Under the pieces are notes generated by a model. The model was given only the letters and a program-made list of their open reading frames with translations. It was not told where the DNA came from and did no database searches. Below, piece by piece: positions 1 to 7,420 of a DNA stretch of 25,703 nt. The first letter of the stretch is position 1. Each line of letters opens with the position of its first letter. The position numbers and the translations under genes are program-made. This DNA is from a virus: IMG/VR virus record IMGVR_UViG_3300034102_001223, positions 1-25,703 of that record; one strand, given 5' to 3'.

Positions 1-1
1 A

Positions 2-331
2 GTAGGAGACGATGATGAAGAAAAGCAAATGGTAACTAACTTTTTGTTAAATCAAACTATTAGACTTCGTACAGATATCGGCTTTTATACTAATCCTTTA
101 GAGTTTGAAAAACTTACTAAAACAGCAGTGCCTATGGCACAAGTTGTACAAGATGTACATAGAGTAGTAGGTGATATAGGAGCGTTGTTTAATGATAATA
201 TTGAAGATGATGTCTTTGAATCAGGCACTTTTAAAGATCAACCTAAATGGTTAATACATGCAGGGCAATTATTGCCAGGATCTGCACAAGGCATTAGACT
301 ATACAGAACAGGAGACAAAGTAATGGATTAA
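2..331 (+). CDS. C-terminal end of a + strand phage protein (partial)
   Basis: The frame is open to the left edge of the window, so this is the last 109 codons of a longer gene; the ATG at 29 is probably internal. It ends at TAA (329-331), two bases before a hairpin terminator. The visible part begins with an acidic stretch (GDDDEE) and continues with a mixed helical region ending PGSAQGIRLYRTGD. I recognise no domain. It is the only convincing + strand gene, and it runs head-on into the replication module. In crAss-like phages the opposite-strand module encodes virion and transcription proteins, so a virion or RNA-polymerase-type protein is possible, but that is inferred from position only. 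Confidence 0.75.
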   Translation, partial: VGDDDEEKQMVTNFLLNQTIRLRTDIGFYTNPLEFEKLTKTAVPMAQVVQDVHRVVGDIGALFNDNIEDDVFESGTFKDQPKWLIHAGQLLPGSAQGIRLYRTGDKVMD

Positions 332-332
332 A

Positions 333-358
333 AAAGCAGCCCATTATTGGGCCGCTTT
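333..358. terminator. Bidirectional terminator between convergent modules
   Basis: The arms are AAAGCAGCCC (333-342) and GGGCCGCTTT (349-358) with a 6-nt loop. An A-run precedes and a T-run follows, so it can work in both directions. In the minus-strand RNA the single mismatch becomes a G-U pair, so the hairpin is better for the minus module. The stop codon of the 344-718 gene (344-346) sits inside the loop. Confidence 0.85.
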
Positions 359-718
359 CATTTTTTCCATCTCTTCTTCGGAAAGTTCTGTTATAACACA
401 TCTAGCTAAATCAAATCCATCTCTGGATAGTTTAGTAATTAAACTTAAAGCTATTCCATCGCCTTTAGCAATTTGTTCGCCTATTTTTTGAATAGCATAC
501 ATAAGATCAGCAGCTTTCTTTTCATCAGATTGCCAAATTCTATCCCTGTTTTTACTATTTTGTTTAGACAGCAGATTTATAGCTTCACGAACTTTAATTT
601 TTACTTTGCCTTGATCATAAATAGTGCCCTCAAGTTCTAATGCGCAGTTTAAAACTACTTGCATAGCTGAGAGCATTATAATATAAGTAGTAGTTTCAGG
701 CAGTAACGGCTTTTCCAT
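344..718 (-). CDS. Hypothetical helical protein, 124 aa
   Basis: This is the last gene of the minus-strand module. It overlaps its upstream neighbour (696-959) by 23 bases, which suggests translational coupling. The protein is predicted to be mostly helical, with alternating Lys/Glu segments and an acidic EEEMEK stretch near the end. There is no signal peptide, membrane segment or recognisable motif. The last codons (KAAQ-stop) are encoded within the terminator stem, with the stop in its loop. Function unknown. Confidence 0.7.
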   Translation of the reverse strand: MEKPLLPETTTYIIMLSAMQVVLNCALELEGTIYDQGKVKIKVREAINLLSKQNSKNRDRIWQSDEKKAADLMYAIQKIGEQIAKGDGIALSLITKLSRDGFDLARCVITELSEEEMEKMKAAQ

Positions 719-959
719 CTTTTCCTAATTGATACATGCGTTCTAATAATCCAGCTAAAGAGTAAATCTCATGAAGTATCTGATCTCCCATCCAATATTC
801 AAAAGGTTCCCACACTATCACCTCATCAGGTGGATGTATTTGCTCTCCTTTTTCACATACTTTTTCTAAAAGTTTTAACTGTTCTTCTATAGATAATCCG
901 CCATTTTCAAGACATAAGAAAAATCCTGCTGCTTCAATTAAAAATTCTCTCTGTTTCAT
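696..959 (-). CDS. Hypothetical protein, 87 aa
   Basis: A small acidic protein with a Leu/Glu-rich helix at about residues 24-42 (IEEQLKLLEKVCEKGEQ) and the aromatic segment WEPFEYWMGDQ. Its ATG overlaps the stop of the preceding gene by one base (TGATG, 957-961), a typical coupled junction. I recognise no family. It belongs to the small-gene tail of the replication operon beside the MazG-like gene. Confidence 0.7.
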   Translation of the reverse strand: MKQREFLIEAAGFFLCLENGGLSIEEQLKLLEKVCEKGEQIHPPDEVIVWEPFEYWMGDQILHEIYSLAGLLERMYQLGKDGKAVTA

Positions 960-1273
960 CAGTACACAAAATTATCAAGTTCTAACTCTAATACTTCTTC
1001 TAGATCTTCTTCAAGTTCTTGATCTTCTAATTCTCTAAATCTATCTAATCTAAACGCAGGTTCTTGATGAGTTTTAATTAGATGAATATAAATACTAGGA
1101 TTAACTACTTCTTTTAAATACATTCCTGGTACTATACCTTGATTCTCGACTATAGCTCTTACTGTGTAGATTTGACCTTCTTTAATCCAGGATGGAAAAG
1201 CATATTTTACAAAATCTTCTTTGCCAGGTTTAATACTTGCATCTACACATACTACTTTTTTACCTACTGTCAT
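959..1273 (-). CDS. Hypothetical protein, 104 aa, acidic tail
   Basis: Residues 1-80 look like a compact beta-rich fold (VVCVDAS, WIKEGQIYTVRAIV, GMYLKEVVN, then EPAFRLDRFREL). The last 25 residues are very acidic. I recall this layout as a recurrent small protein of unknown function in Bacteroidota phages, but I assign no function. Its start overlaps the upstream stop in an ATGA junction (1270-1273), so it is translated together with the MazG-like gene. Confidence 0.7.
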   Translation of the reverse strand: MTVGKKVVCVDASIKPGKEDFVKYAFPSWIKEGQIYTVRAIVENQGIVPGMYLKEVVNPSIYIHLIKTHQEPAFRLDRFRELEDQELEEDLEEVLELELDNFVY

Positions 1274-1713
1274 AGCTCTGGCGCTTTAAATTTATGAGAC
1301 TTTAATACTTTGTTATCGCCAAAGCGGTAAGTTATAAATAACCCATCAGTTTCTTTGCAATAAGTCTGTATACCTTGCTCTTTGTAATGTTTATAAGTTA
1401 TAATAGCATCTTCCTGGGTAACATCTGCTTTAGACATATTAGACTGATAGATCTTTTCAATGGTTTCTTGTGGATCTATTCCAAATTCCATCATAGCTCT
1501 GATAGTTACCCACAATAAATCACCTAAACCATCCTGAGTTTCTTTAAGATCTTTAAACGCAATAGCTTCTTCTGTCTCTTTTAACTCTTCTCTAATCAGT
1601 TTAAGTGCTAAATCAACACGTTTGTTATCAGGAAATCCTAATTCTTTTTTAATAGGTAAATCAAATACCTTACTCCAATGAGCTATCAGCTCCGTTATTG
1701 TTTTCTGTACCAT
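1270..1713 (-). CDS. MazG/HisE-like NTP pyrophosphohydrolase
   Basis: A 147-aa all-alpha NTP-PPase. The signature is visible as REELKETEEA at residues 41-50 (EExxE-type metal site) and DGLGDLLWV at 61-69 (second acidic pair), followed by the SNMSK segment common in phage members. The family hydrolyses (d)NTPs to NMP plus PPi, so the likely role is cleaning or reshaping the nucleotide pool, or lowering alarmone signalling as proposed for MazG. The exact substrate cannot be read from sequence. The C-terminal 50 residues (YKHYKEQGI...) are an extension usual in this phage subgroup. The start overlaps the upstream gene by 44 bases. Confidence 0.85.
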   Translation of the reverse strand: MVQKTITELIAHWSKVFDLPIKKELGFPDNKRVDLALKLIREELKETEEAIAFKDLKETQDGLGDLLWVTIRAMMEFGIDPQETIEKIYQSNMSKADVTQEDAIITYKHYKEQGIQTYCKETDGLFITYRFGDNKVLKSHKFKAPEL

Positions 1714-2041
1714 AATTTAAATAAAATTGTTTTTCTTCTTCTGTTAAATTTTCCCAAGTATAAGATTTATAATCTATACCTGCGAGTAATTCTTCTTCTG
1801 TGTAATATTCTTGATTTTTATGCCCAAAAGTAATAGAAAGATGTTTACTGCTTCTTTGTTTTTCTAAGATAAAATCTGTAAAAATACTGTGTATAGCCCA
1901 ATAATCTATTTTATACTTCTGAGATATCTTAACTAAGTTTAATCCATTTATAATATCTTGCTCAATCTTTTCTAGATCTTCTTTTTTAAAGATTTTTTTA
2001 TTAGGATTAAAATACTTACCAGTTGAATTTTTCTCTTCCAT
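1670..2041 (-). CDS. Hypothetical protein with possible HTH, 123 aa
   Basis: Residues 24-58 (EKIEQDII-NGLNLVKISQKYKIDYWAIHSIF) have the spacing of a resolvase-type helix-turn-helix: helix, short turn, then a second helix after KYKID. A small DNA-binding role is therefore possible. The rest is charged and Asn-rich with no recognised domain. It overlaps UDG upstream by 26 bases and the MazG-like gene downstream by 44, so it is part of the same coupled cluster. The HTH call is tentative. Confidence 0.6.
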   Translation of the reverse strand: MEEKNSTGKYFNPNKKIFKKEDLEKIEQDIINGLNLVKISQKYKIDYWAIHSIFTDFILEKQRSSKHLSITFGHKNQEYYTEEELLAGIDYKSYTWENLTEEEKQFYLNYGTENNNGADSSLE

Positions 2042-2696
2042 AGGTTTCTAGTAATAAATCAACTTGAGCAAAATTGGGACATTCCCATTTAGTATGTTTT
2101 ATATCTGCAACCATAGGATGTTCCCAAGAAAATACATGATGATCCGTAGCCAGTACTTCTGCATATTTTATAGCCTCTTTTCCCCATAGCAAAAATATAG
2201 TGCCTGGTTTATAAAGAGTAATACTATATAGTACCATGCCGAAGAATTTTTTCCAGTCATCACGATGTGTTCTAGTTTCTCCTTTGCGACAAGTTAAACT
2301 TCGATTTAGCATTAAAATACCTTGACTAGCCCAATGTTCAAAGCTTGTATCAAAATCTAGATACAACTCTTTCTTATAATTAGCTACGCATTCACGAATT
2401 TTACTAGCTGAAGCATTAGTATAGATAACAGATGTATCAGCAAATGCTAACGATCCCGTACCTGTATACGGCCCAGGTTCTGTACCTATTACTACTGCTC
2501 TGAGATTATCAAACGGACAAAGCCTAAAGGCTTTAAATATATCTTTTTTCTCTTCAGGATACATATTAACAAAAGCATAGTCAAAGACAAGCCCGTTAAC
2601 TAACTTGTCCATTTCTTCGGTTTTCAGCACAGGCTTTAAAACTTCGACCCAAGAAACTCCCAGTTGTTTAACCCAGAATTCTTTACCTCTTTGCAT
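2016..2696 (-). CDS. Uracil-DNA glycosylase family 1-like
   Basis: A 226-aa protein that would remove uracil from DNA and start base-excision repair. Residues 15-35 resemble the Ung N-terminus (SWVEVLKPVL). FEHWASQGILMLNRSLTCRKGE (about 119-140) matches the region Ung uses as EHWA-x-QGVLLLN. LLWGKEA (169-175) and EHPMVAD (192-198) fit the later motifs, including the HP of motif B. Motif A is unusual: the GQDPYHGP pattern appears as GTEPGPYTGTG from residue 71, so the catalytic Asp is replaced by Glu or displaced by an extra residue. UDG is common in crAss-like phages. The start at 2696 overlaps the coiled-coil gene by 61 bases but is needed for the N-terminal match. Confidence 0.85.
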   Translation of the reverse strand: MQRGKEFWVKQLGVSWVEVLKPVLKTEEMDKLVNGLVFDYAFVNMYPEEKKDIFKAFRLCPFDNLRAVVIGTEPGPYTGTGSLAFADTSVIYTNASASKIRECVANYKKELYLDFDTSFEHWASQGILMLNRSLTCRKGETRTHRDDWKKFFGMVLYSITLYKPGTIFLLWGKEAIKYAEVLATDHHVFSWEHPMVADIKHTKWECPNFAQVDLLLETYGREKFNW

Positions 2697-2854
2697 GCGA
2701 TTAATTCTTTTCTAAGGACTTCAGATCTTTCCTTATAATAATACTTCTCCTGTTCAACTCTTTTATAAACAGTTGCTAAAAGTTTATAAGCAGCTTTTTC
2801 TGCTTTTAGTTTTTCTTTAAGATCTTTAATCTTTTCTTTGTCTGTCTTTGCCAT
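2636..2854 (-). CDS. Small coiled-coil protein, 72 aa
   Basis: Almost the whole protein is Lys/Glu-rich with heptad-like spacing (KEKIKDLKEKLKAEKAAYKLL...), so a single coiled coil is expected. There is no catalytic motif. The gene starts 15 bases downstream of the second of two terminators (2870-2951), so it either begins a new unit or depends on readthrough. Its 3' end overlaps UDG by 61 bases in another frame. Function unknown. Confidence 0.6.
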   Translation of the reverse strand: MAKTDKEKIKDLKEKLKAEKAAYKLLATVYKRVEQEKYYYKERSEVLRKELIACKEVKNSGLNNWEFLGSKF

Positions 2855-2869
2855 CTTTTAAAGTTTAAA

Positions 2870-2890
2870 AGGGAGGAATAACTCCTCCCT
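2870..2890 (-). terminator. Hairpin terminator with GGAGGA core
   Basis: GGGAGGA (2871-2877) pairs with TCCTCCC (2883-2889), plus an A-T closing pair (2870/2890). In the minus direction it is followed by TTTTAAACTTT. It is the second of two hairpins after the 2936-3571 gene and shares the GGAGGAG core with the first. Confidence 0.7.
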
Positions 2891-2925
2891 ATCATTAGAA
2901 AATCTAATTATTATGTAGATAAAAA

Positions 2926-2951
2926 ATCGGAGGAGCTAAAACTCCTCCGAT
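2926..2951 (-). terminator. Strong Rho-independent terminator
   Basis: A perfect 10-bp stem: ATCGGAGGAG (2926-2935) with CTCCTCCGAT (2942-2951), and a 6-nt loop. In the minus direction it runs straight into TTTTT. The TAG stop of the 2936-3571 gene (2936-2938) lies in the loop. Confidence 0.9.
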
Positions 2952-3571
2952 GGTAATAAATCTTTTTGAATATGAATTTCAGTAATAATTTCTTTAGTTA
3001 ATATTTCTTTAGCATCATCTATTATTGGCCAGACTTCTTGATCTCCTAAATCTGCAGGAGAATAAATGTCTTTACCTATAAAAGTGAGTCTTTCTTCCCA
3101 GCTATTTTTAAGCACATCTGCCTTATTTAAAATCAAAGGCAAAGTAAACACTTTACCACTGAAAAAATTATTAGCTAGTATTAACCGTTTTGCTTCAGTA
3201 CTTACTTGAGAATAACCGCCGTTGATAATTAAATCAAAGTCAGCTTTCATTTCTTTAGAAACTGAAAAAACTATTACAAAACATCCTTTATATTCATAGT
3301 CATCTACATAATTAGTAAGTGCCTGAATTGTTGAATAAAAAGTACTAAAATCCACATCTTGATAGCTCCTCACTACAACAAACACATAAGTCGTTTCTTC
3401 ATTGCTTTTGTATTTTTCAATCACATTGTCTTCTAAATATGCATTTACAAATCTAGTATTGTGTTTAAATCTTCCAAAGCGATCTCTGATATCACAGTCA
3501 AACAAACTTTTTGGTATTTGAAGCAGCGGAAACAAAAAAGTCGCTGTCTTTGTGAATTTTATTTCTTTCAT
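2936..3571 (-). CDS. Hypothetical protein, 211 aa
   Basis: Last gene of the unit that ends at the strong terminator. The protein has beta-strand-like runs (TYVFVVVRSYQDV, GCFVIVFSVS) and an acidic C-terminus; no catalytic motif is visible and there is no signal peptide. It starts inside the stop of the PD-(D/E)XK nuclease gene (ATGA-type overlap at 3568-3571), so it is probably a partner of the nuclease or another recombination component. It terminates at TAG, which helps show that TAG is a real stop in this phage. Confidence 0.7.
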   Translation of the reverse strand: MKEIKFTKTATFLFPLLQIPKSLFDCDIRDRFGRFKHNTRFVNAYLEDNVIEKYKSNEETTYVFVVVRSYQDVDFSTFYSTIQALTNYVDDYEYKGCFVIVFSVSKEMKADFDLIINGGYSQVSTEAKRLILANNFFSGKVFTLPLILNKADVLKNSWEERLTFIGKDIYSPADLGDQEVWPIIDDAKEILTKEIITEIHIQKDLLPSEEF

Positions 3572-4593
3572 GTTTCAAGCATTAAATAACCTCCGTTTAA
3601 ATAATATTCCATTGGATAATCCCAAGCATTATTTTCTTCAGCATATTTATATCTAGTTATAGATTGAGTTAATCCTTCTAATAGCTTACCATTAGGTAAC
3701 TCCCCTCCACTAAATCCTATTTTATCTATTTCGCTTCCTACAACAAATATCATAGGTAGATTCTTTAAATCTTTTTCTACTGCAATATAATGGAAATAGT
3801 TTATTAGATAATTTTTTGCTAAAAGATCTTGAATAAAAGAATGTTGGGCTAAGCCAACACGATAAGTAGCTGCTTGAAAATCATAGCGATAATACCAAAA
3901 GTCAGATTGAAAACTATTAATACTTTTACCTGTGGTTTTAAAGTCAATAGGAGTAATTATTTTAGTTTTATGGTTAACCACTACTCTATCTAATTCTCCT
4001 TTAATTTCAATCCCATCCATGTTGAATTCTACAATAAACTTATCTAAGAACTCAACTTCTGTATCATATTTTTTATCGACAAATGGTCTAATAAATTTAT
4101 CTGATTTTAGAGCCATTACACACGACACAGCATTTGAATATTCAGTTTCTGTAACAGTAATCTTTCCCTCAGATTCTGTAAGAATATCAAAATACTTACC
4201 ACCTTGTTCTATTATTTTATCTACTCTAGTATCATCTTTCCATTTAGGTTGATAGTCTTGATACTTGCAGTGTTTTAAAATAACATCTTTGTAGTTACTA
4301 ATTTCTGTCACAGGAACTATGTCTTCTTTAATTTCTTTATACACGCCTATTACGATAGCTTTTACAGTATCAGTACATTTAATACTATCAGGAATGCGAT
4401 AAAATTTTTCATCAAATTCTTGCTTAGTTCCTGTTAGCATAATGTCTACCATAGTGCCAAAAGTAAAATGCTCAGCACTGCCATCATCATCTTCTTGGTA
4501 CTTACGTTGTGCATCTAAGAAATTCTTAGGACTGATCAAAATCTTCTTTAAAAGACTTTGATTTAATTTATTGATTTCTTTATACTCTGCCAT
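3568..4593 (-). CDS. PD-(D/E)XK exonuclease-like protein (RecB/RecE type)
   Basis: A 341-aa protein whose nuclease core is clear: GELDRVVV (199-206, first acid D202) followed by PIDFKTT (215-221, D217 and K219). This is the D...DxK arrangement of RecB/Cas4/exonuclease VIII-like enzymes. The upstream FGTMVDIML (45-53) is in the place of the RecB-like G-x-x-x-H helix but lacks the His. These nucleases process DNA ends or make 3' single strands for annealing; a PD-(D/E)XK nuclease is a frequent part of crAss-like replication modules. It overlaps its downstream neighbour and begins one base inside the stop of the RusA-like gene upstream, so the three are translated together. Confidence 0.85.
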   Translation of the reverse strand: MAEYKEINKLNQSLLKKILISPKNFLDAQRKYQEDDDGSAEHFTFGTMVDIMLTGTKQEFDEKFYRIPDSIKCTDTVKAIVIGVYKEIKEDIVPVTEISNYKDVILKHCKYQDYQPKWKDDTRVDKIIEQGGKYFDILTESEGKITVTETEYSNAVSCVMALKSDKFIRPFVDKKYDTEVEFLDKFIVEFNMDGIEIKGELDRVVVNHKTKIITPIDFKTTGKSINSFQSDFWYYRYDFQAATYRVGLAQHSFIQDLLAKNYLINYFHYIAVEKDLKNLPMIFVVGSEIDKIGFSGGELPNGKLLEGLTQSITRYKYAEENNAWDYPMEYYLNGGYLMLET

Positions 4594-5090
4594 TATTTCT
4601 TTATGGTTTTAAGTTTATACACAAGTTTTCTGTCTTTTAGGTTTGTGACAGGAATAAACTCATAAGTAGTGCGGCGGAGATATTCTACAGTGTCGTCGGG
4701 AAGAATACCCTTCTTGATTAATACATCATCTAAACACTTAAGCCATATCAACGCTAAGTTACCTATATCCCAATTAGGCTTATACCCAACGAGGGCAGGT
4801 TTCCATTGCACTTTACGTTTGTTTGTTTCCTTGTCCATGACCATTTTCATGTTCCCAAAGTTTACAGGAGCATATACCGTCAGCCTAGTCTCTACAGGCC
4901 CTTGAATAGTTAAATTCTCAGGGATATGCTTTTCAATATAACCATGCATGGCTGCTACGAGAGCAGCCCGCGTGGTATAATGAACAGAGGCATGAATCTT
5001 ATTGTAACCAATTTTGACCCATATCTTTTTAGTTTGAGGTATGTGCGTAATAAATTCTGGAAATTCTAATTTTAATTCTGTGTTTGCCAT
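4593..5090 (-). CDS. RusA-like Holliday-junction/branch nuclease
   Basis: A 165-aa protein. The C-terminal half carries KPNWDIGNL (about 104-112), then LKCLDDVL (118-125) and LPDDTVEYL (130-138). This reproduces the RusA order D-x-x-N, hydrophobic helix with Asp, G-I-x-x-D-D, in which the acids bind metal. RusA-type enzymes resolve four-way and branched DNA, which fits its place between a PD-(D/E)XK nuclease and a replication ATPase. The canonical KPDIDN is changed to KPNWDIGN, so it is a divergent member; the call rests on motif order, not overall identity. Its ATG is 15 bases after the upstream stop. Confidence 0.65.
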   Translation of the reverse strand: MANTELKLEFPEFITHIPQTKKIWVKIGYNKIHASVHYTTRAALVAAMHGYIEKHIPENLTIQGPVETRLTVYAPVNFGNMKMVMDKETNKRKVQWKPALVGYKPNWDIGNLALIWLKCLDDVLIKKGILPDDTVEYLRRTTYEFIPVTNLKDRKLVYKLKTIKK

Positions 5091-5105
5091 AATTACGCTT
5101 GTTTG

Positions 5106-6248
5106 TTAAATCCAGGTAAAAGTCTGGTTAGTAGGAACGACAACTTCAAGATCTTTAGGAGCTTCGGGTTCAGGAACAAAATCCTCCATAAGTTTATACT
5201 CATAGTTTTTGTTCAAGTACTTTGCTATTTCCTCATTTACTGTTAGAGTTTTGACCTGCACCATGTTAGAGAAAAAAGCACTAGGATTATTCAACTCTTC
5301 TCTAATAAGAGCGTTGATCATACCAGAAGTTAACACTCCTTTTTCCATTAGCTTTTGAATCTTTTCATCAGTACTAAACCCCATTCTGTGTTTATCTATA
5401 CCAAGATAGCTCAATAAACTCTTAAAGTTAACATGATTTACGCTTCTGCAGTCTCTGAGTCTTGCATGATATGTACTCATTAACTTCAAAATATAAAACA
5501 AACTTTCATTGAGTTTACAGTTAGCCATGATCTCCATCGCCAGCACATGATTGTCTTGATCAGAGCTTGATAACATTGCTGCTAATTGCTCGTAAACCTC
5601 TTTGTTAACCAACACAGCATCATCGCCATTGATATGCTTTAACAATGCACCCTCATCGATTATCTCTTTGCCGTCTAAGAATTTTACTAGCTCTTGATAT
5701 TCTTCTTCTACTTCATAAGTATAAGTAGAACCCTTGCTGTTATTAAACTCATAGGCAGGATTTACTATCAGACCTCTATACAAGCCATCATCTCCCATCA
5801 TAGAAAGAGATCTATAGTCAGAAATTATAACAGGTTGAGTATAGAACTCTAAAGCAGTTTTTACTCTTTCTATAGTAATGTCATCAAGTTTCTTCAACTC
5901 TACTAGTCCTTCAAAACAAGCAATAAACTTTTCTGTACTAACTTGATAAGACCAACTTCTTGTGAGTACTTTATTGTTACTTAGTTTACTACCAAATACT
6001 ACGTCAGCTTCTTTAAAATCTCTAACTGTTTTGATATGATAATCAAGAGCAAATTCTTTAAGCTTAACTCTAGGAATGTTTACTCCAGGCAGAAAGAAAA
6101 ACTTATCTTTCATATTAGGAGTATAGTCTTTTTTGACAATCTTAAATGGGTCTCTACCATCTATTAGGCAACTAATTTGTTCTAATTTAATGTCCCATAA
6201 TTGCCCATTAGCATCAACCTCGCCTTCAAATTTTAAAAATGTTTCCAT
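5106..6248 (-). CDS. Conserved-context protein of unknown function, 380 aa, next to the MoxR/VWA pair
   Basis: A large soluble protein with no recognised motif. The N-terminal third is beta-rich, the middle (about 185-345) is helical, and the C-terminus has a short Pro/Glu segment (PEPEAPKD) before a hydrophobic end (TFTWI). It follows the AAA+ gene by only two bases, so ATPase, VWA/metallopeptidase and this protein look like one translational unit. MoxR/VWA systems often have a third partner or substrate, and this is the obvious candidate, but that is inference from gene order. No signal peptide or membrane segment is seen. Confidence 0.7.
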   Translation of the reverse strand: METFLKFEGEVDANGQLWDIKLEQISCLIDGRDPFKIVKKDYTPNMKDKFFFLPGVNIPRVKLKEFALDYHIKTVRDFKEADVVFGSKLSNNKVLTRSWSYQVSTEKFIACFEGLVELKKLDDITIERVKTALEFYTQPVIISDYRSLSMMGDDGLYRGLIVNPAYEFNNSKGSTYTYEVEEEYQELVKFLDGKEIIDEGALLKHINGDDAVLVNKEVYEQLAAMLSSSDQDNHVLAMEIMANCKLNESLFYILKLMSTYHARLRDCRSVNHVNFKSLLSYLGIDKHRMGFSTDEKIQKLMEKGVLTSGMINALIREELNNPSAFFSNMVQVKTLTVNEEIAKYLNKNYEYKLMEDFVPEPEAPKDLEVVVPTNQTFTWI

Positions 6249-6250
6249 AA

Positions 6251-7420
6251 TTACTTAATTACCATGTTAGCAACTTTAGGATTAAGCATCAGTTTTGCAA
6301 ACTTAGCTTTGTTCCCGCCCAATAATTCTTTTGAAATATAATATTTCAAGTCGTCTGAGAATGCAGTACAAGTAGTAGTGATTTTAGAGAGTCTAGCTAT
6401 CATAGTATCTGGCACAGGCTGTGTTTTAGCTTTTGTCAAGCAATAATTCACAATTCTAGTTGCCATTACGCTAGACAAATCTGCGCGGAAATTATCATCT
6501 ACTCCGACAATAGCCTCAAGAGTTTCGAACACTGCTTTTTCGTCTTTAGTCATAATCTCATCAGGAGAAATAAGAGTATCTAGTTTGTTATTGATAAACA
6601 TCACAAACATAGAACTGAAATCTACTCCTACAGAGCCCTCACCAATCATTTGGATCATAGGAAGCTCTTCATAGAAATTCTGAATAGAACTGATAGCATT
6701 GAAAAACGTAGTAATACTTCTTGGATTGACCCTTTGGTTTACTAACTCTGGGTTCATCAACATGAAATTTATACAACGGCCATCTATGCCTACATCTTCT
6801 GCCCAACGAGCCCAAACATTAACATCATACTTTAACTCCACAGAGATAAAACGAGTCTGCTGCGCAACGTCAAGAGAAGTTACATTGTAATCACCATTGT
6901 CAGGATTAGTAGTCAGGATAACATGCCAGTTCTTTGGCAATTTCCACGATGCATATTCTTGACGATCACATATCTCCATTACTGCTTGCATGAATCTGTG
7001 GTCGGCACGAGTGAAGTCATCGAGTATTAAGAACCCGCCTTCTTGCTTACCTTGAATCCATTCAGGGGCAGCATGCGACATACGCTTGCCTACTACACGA
7101 TAACCTTTGGAACTTGCTGTCTCAATTTCTTGCTCAGTAATCCAAAGAGTTTTACCTTCTGAGTTACGAACCTGATATTCTTTAACAGGGAAGCCAATTA
7201 AATCACCCAGTTCTTCGAACTGCGCTAAATTTAGCTTAACCATGTCCATGTTAGATTCTTTGGCTATCTGCAAAATTGCAGAAGTTTTACCGAGTCCCGC
7301 ATCGCCGACGATGTTAATAGTTACAGGAACTTTACCTTGCTTTTGGATATGTTGGTTATTGCTAACCATGTGGGATAAAAATCCCTTTAATTCATCTATG
7401 TTTAATTGTACTTGACTCAT
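6251..7420 (-). CDS. MoxR-type AAA+ ATPase
   Basis: 389 aa. Walker A is GDAGLGKTS at 39-47. Walker B is LILDD at 131-135, continuing as DDFTRAD, which parallels the DEINRA of MoxR proteins with Glu replaced by Asp. Sensor 1 is the Asn in ILTTNPDN (168-175), and ADHRFMQAVMEI just after Walker B is the usual MoxR helix with a conserved Arg. MoxR ATPases form hexamers that remodel proteins together with a VWA-domain partner, which is encoded immediately upstream (7417-8592, overlapping by four bases). The pair sits inside the replication module, so remodelling of a replication or virion complex is a reasonable idea but not shown. Confidence 0.9.
   Translation of the reverse strand: MSQVQLNIDELKGFLSHMVSNNQHIQKQGKVPVTINIVGDAGLGKTSAILQIAKESNMDMVKLNLAQFEELGDLIGFPVKEYQVRNSEGKTLWITEQEIETASSKGYRVVGKRMSHAAPEWIQGKQEGGFLILDDFTRADHRFMQAVMEICDRQEYASWKLPKNWHVILTTNPDNGDYNVTSLDVAQQTRFISVELKYDVNVWARWAEDVGIDGRCINFMLMNPELVNQRVNPRSITTFFNAISSIQNFYEELPMIQMIGEGSVGVDFSSMFVMFINNKLDTLISPDEIMTKDEKAVFETLEAIVGVDDNFRADLSSVMATRIVNYCLTKAKTQPVPDTMIARLSKITTTCTAFSDDLKYYISKELLGGNKAKFAKLMLNPKVANMVIK

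Noticed and set aside
3932-4252. 106-codon + strand frame
   Set aside because: It lies wholly antisense to the well-supported PD-(D/E)XK nuclease gene and shows no motif.
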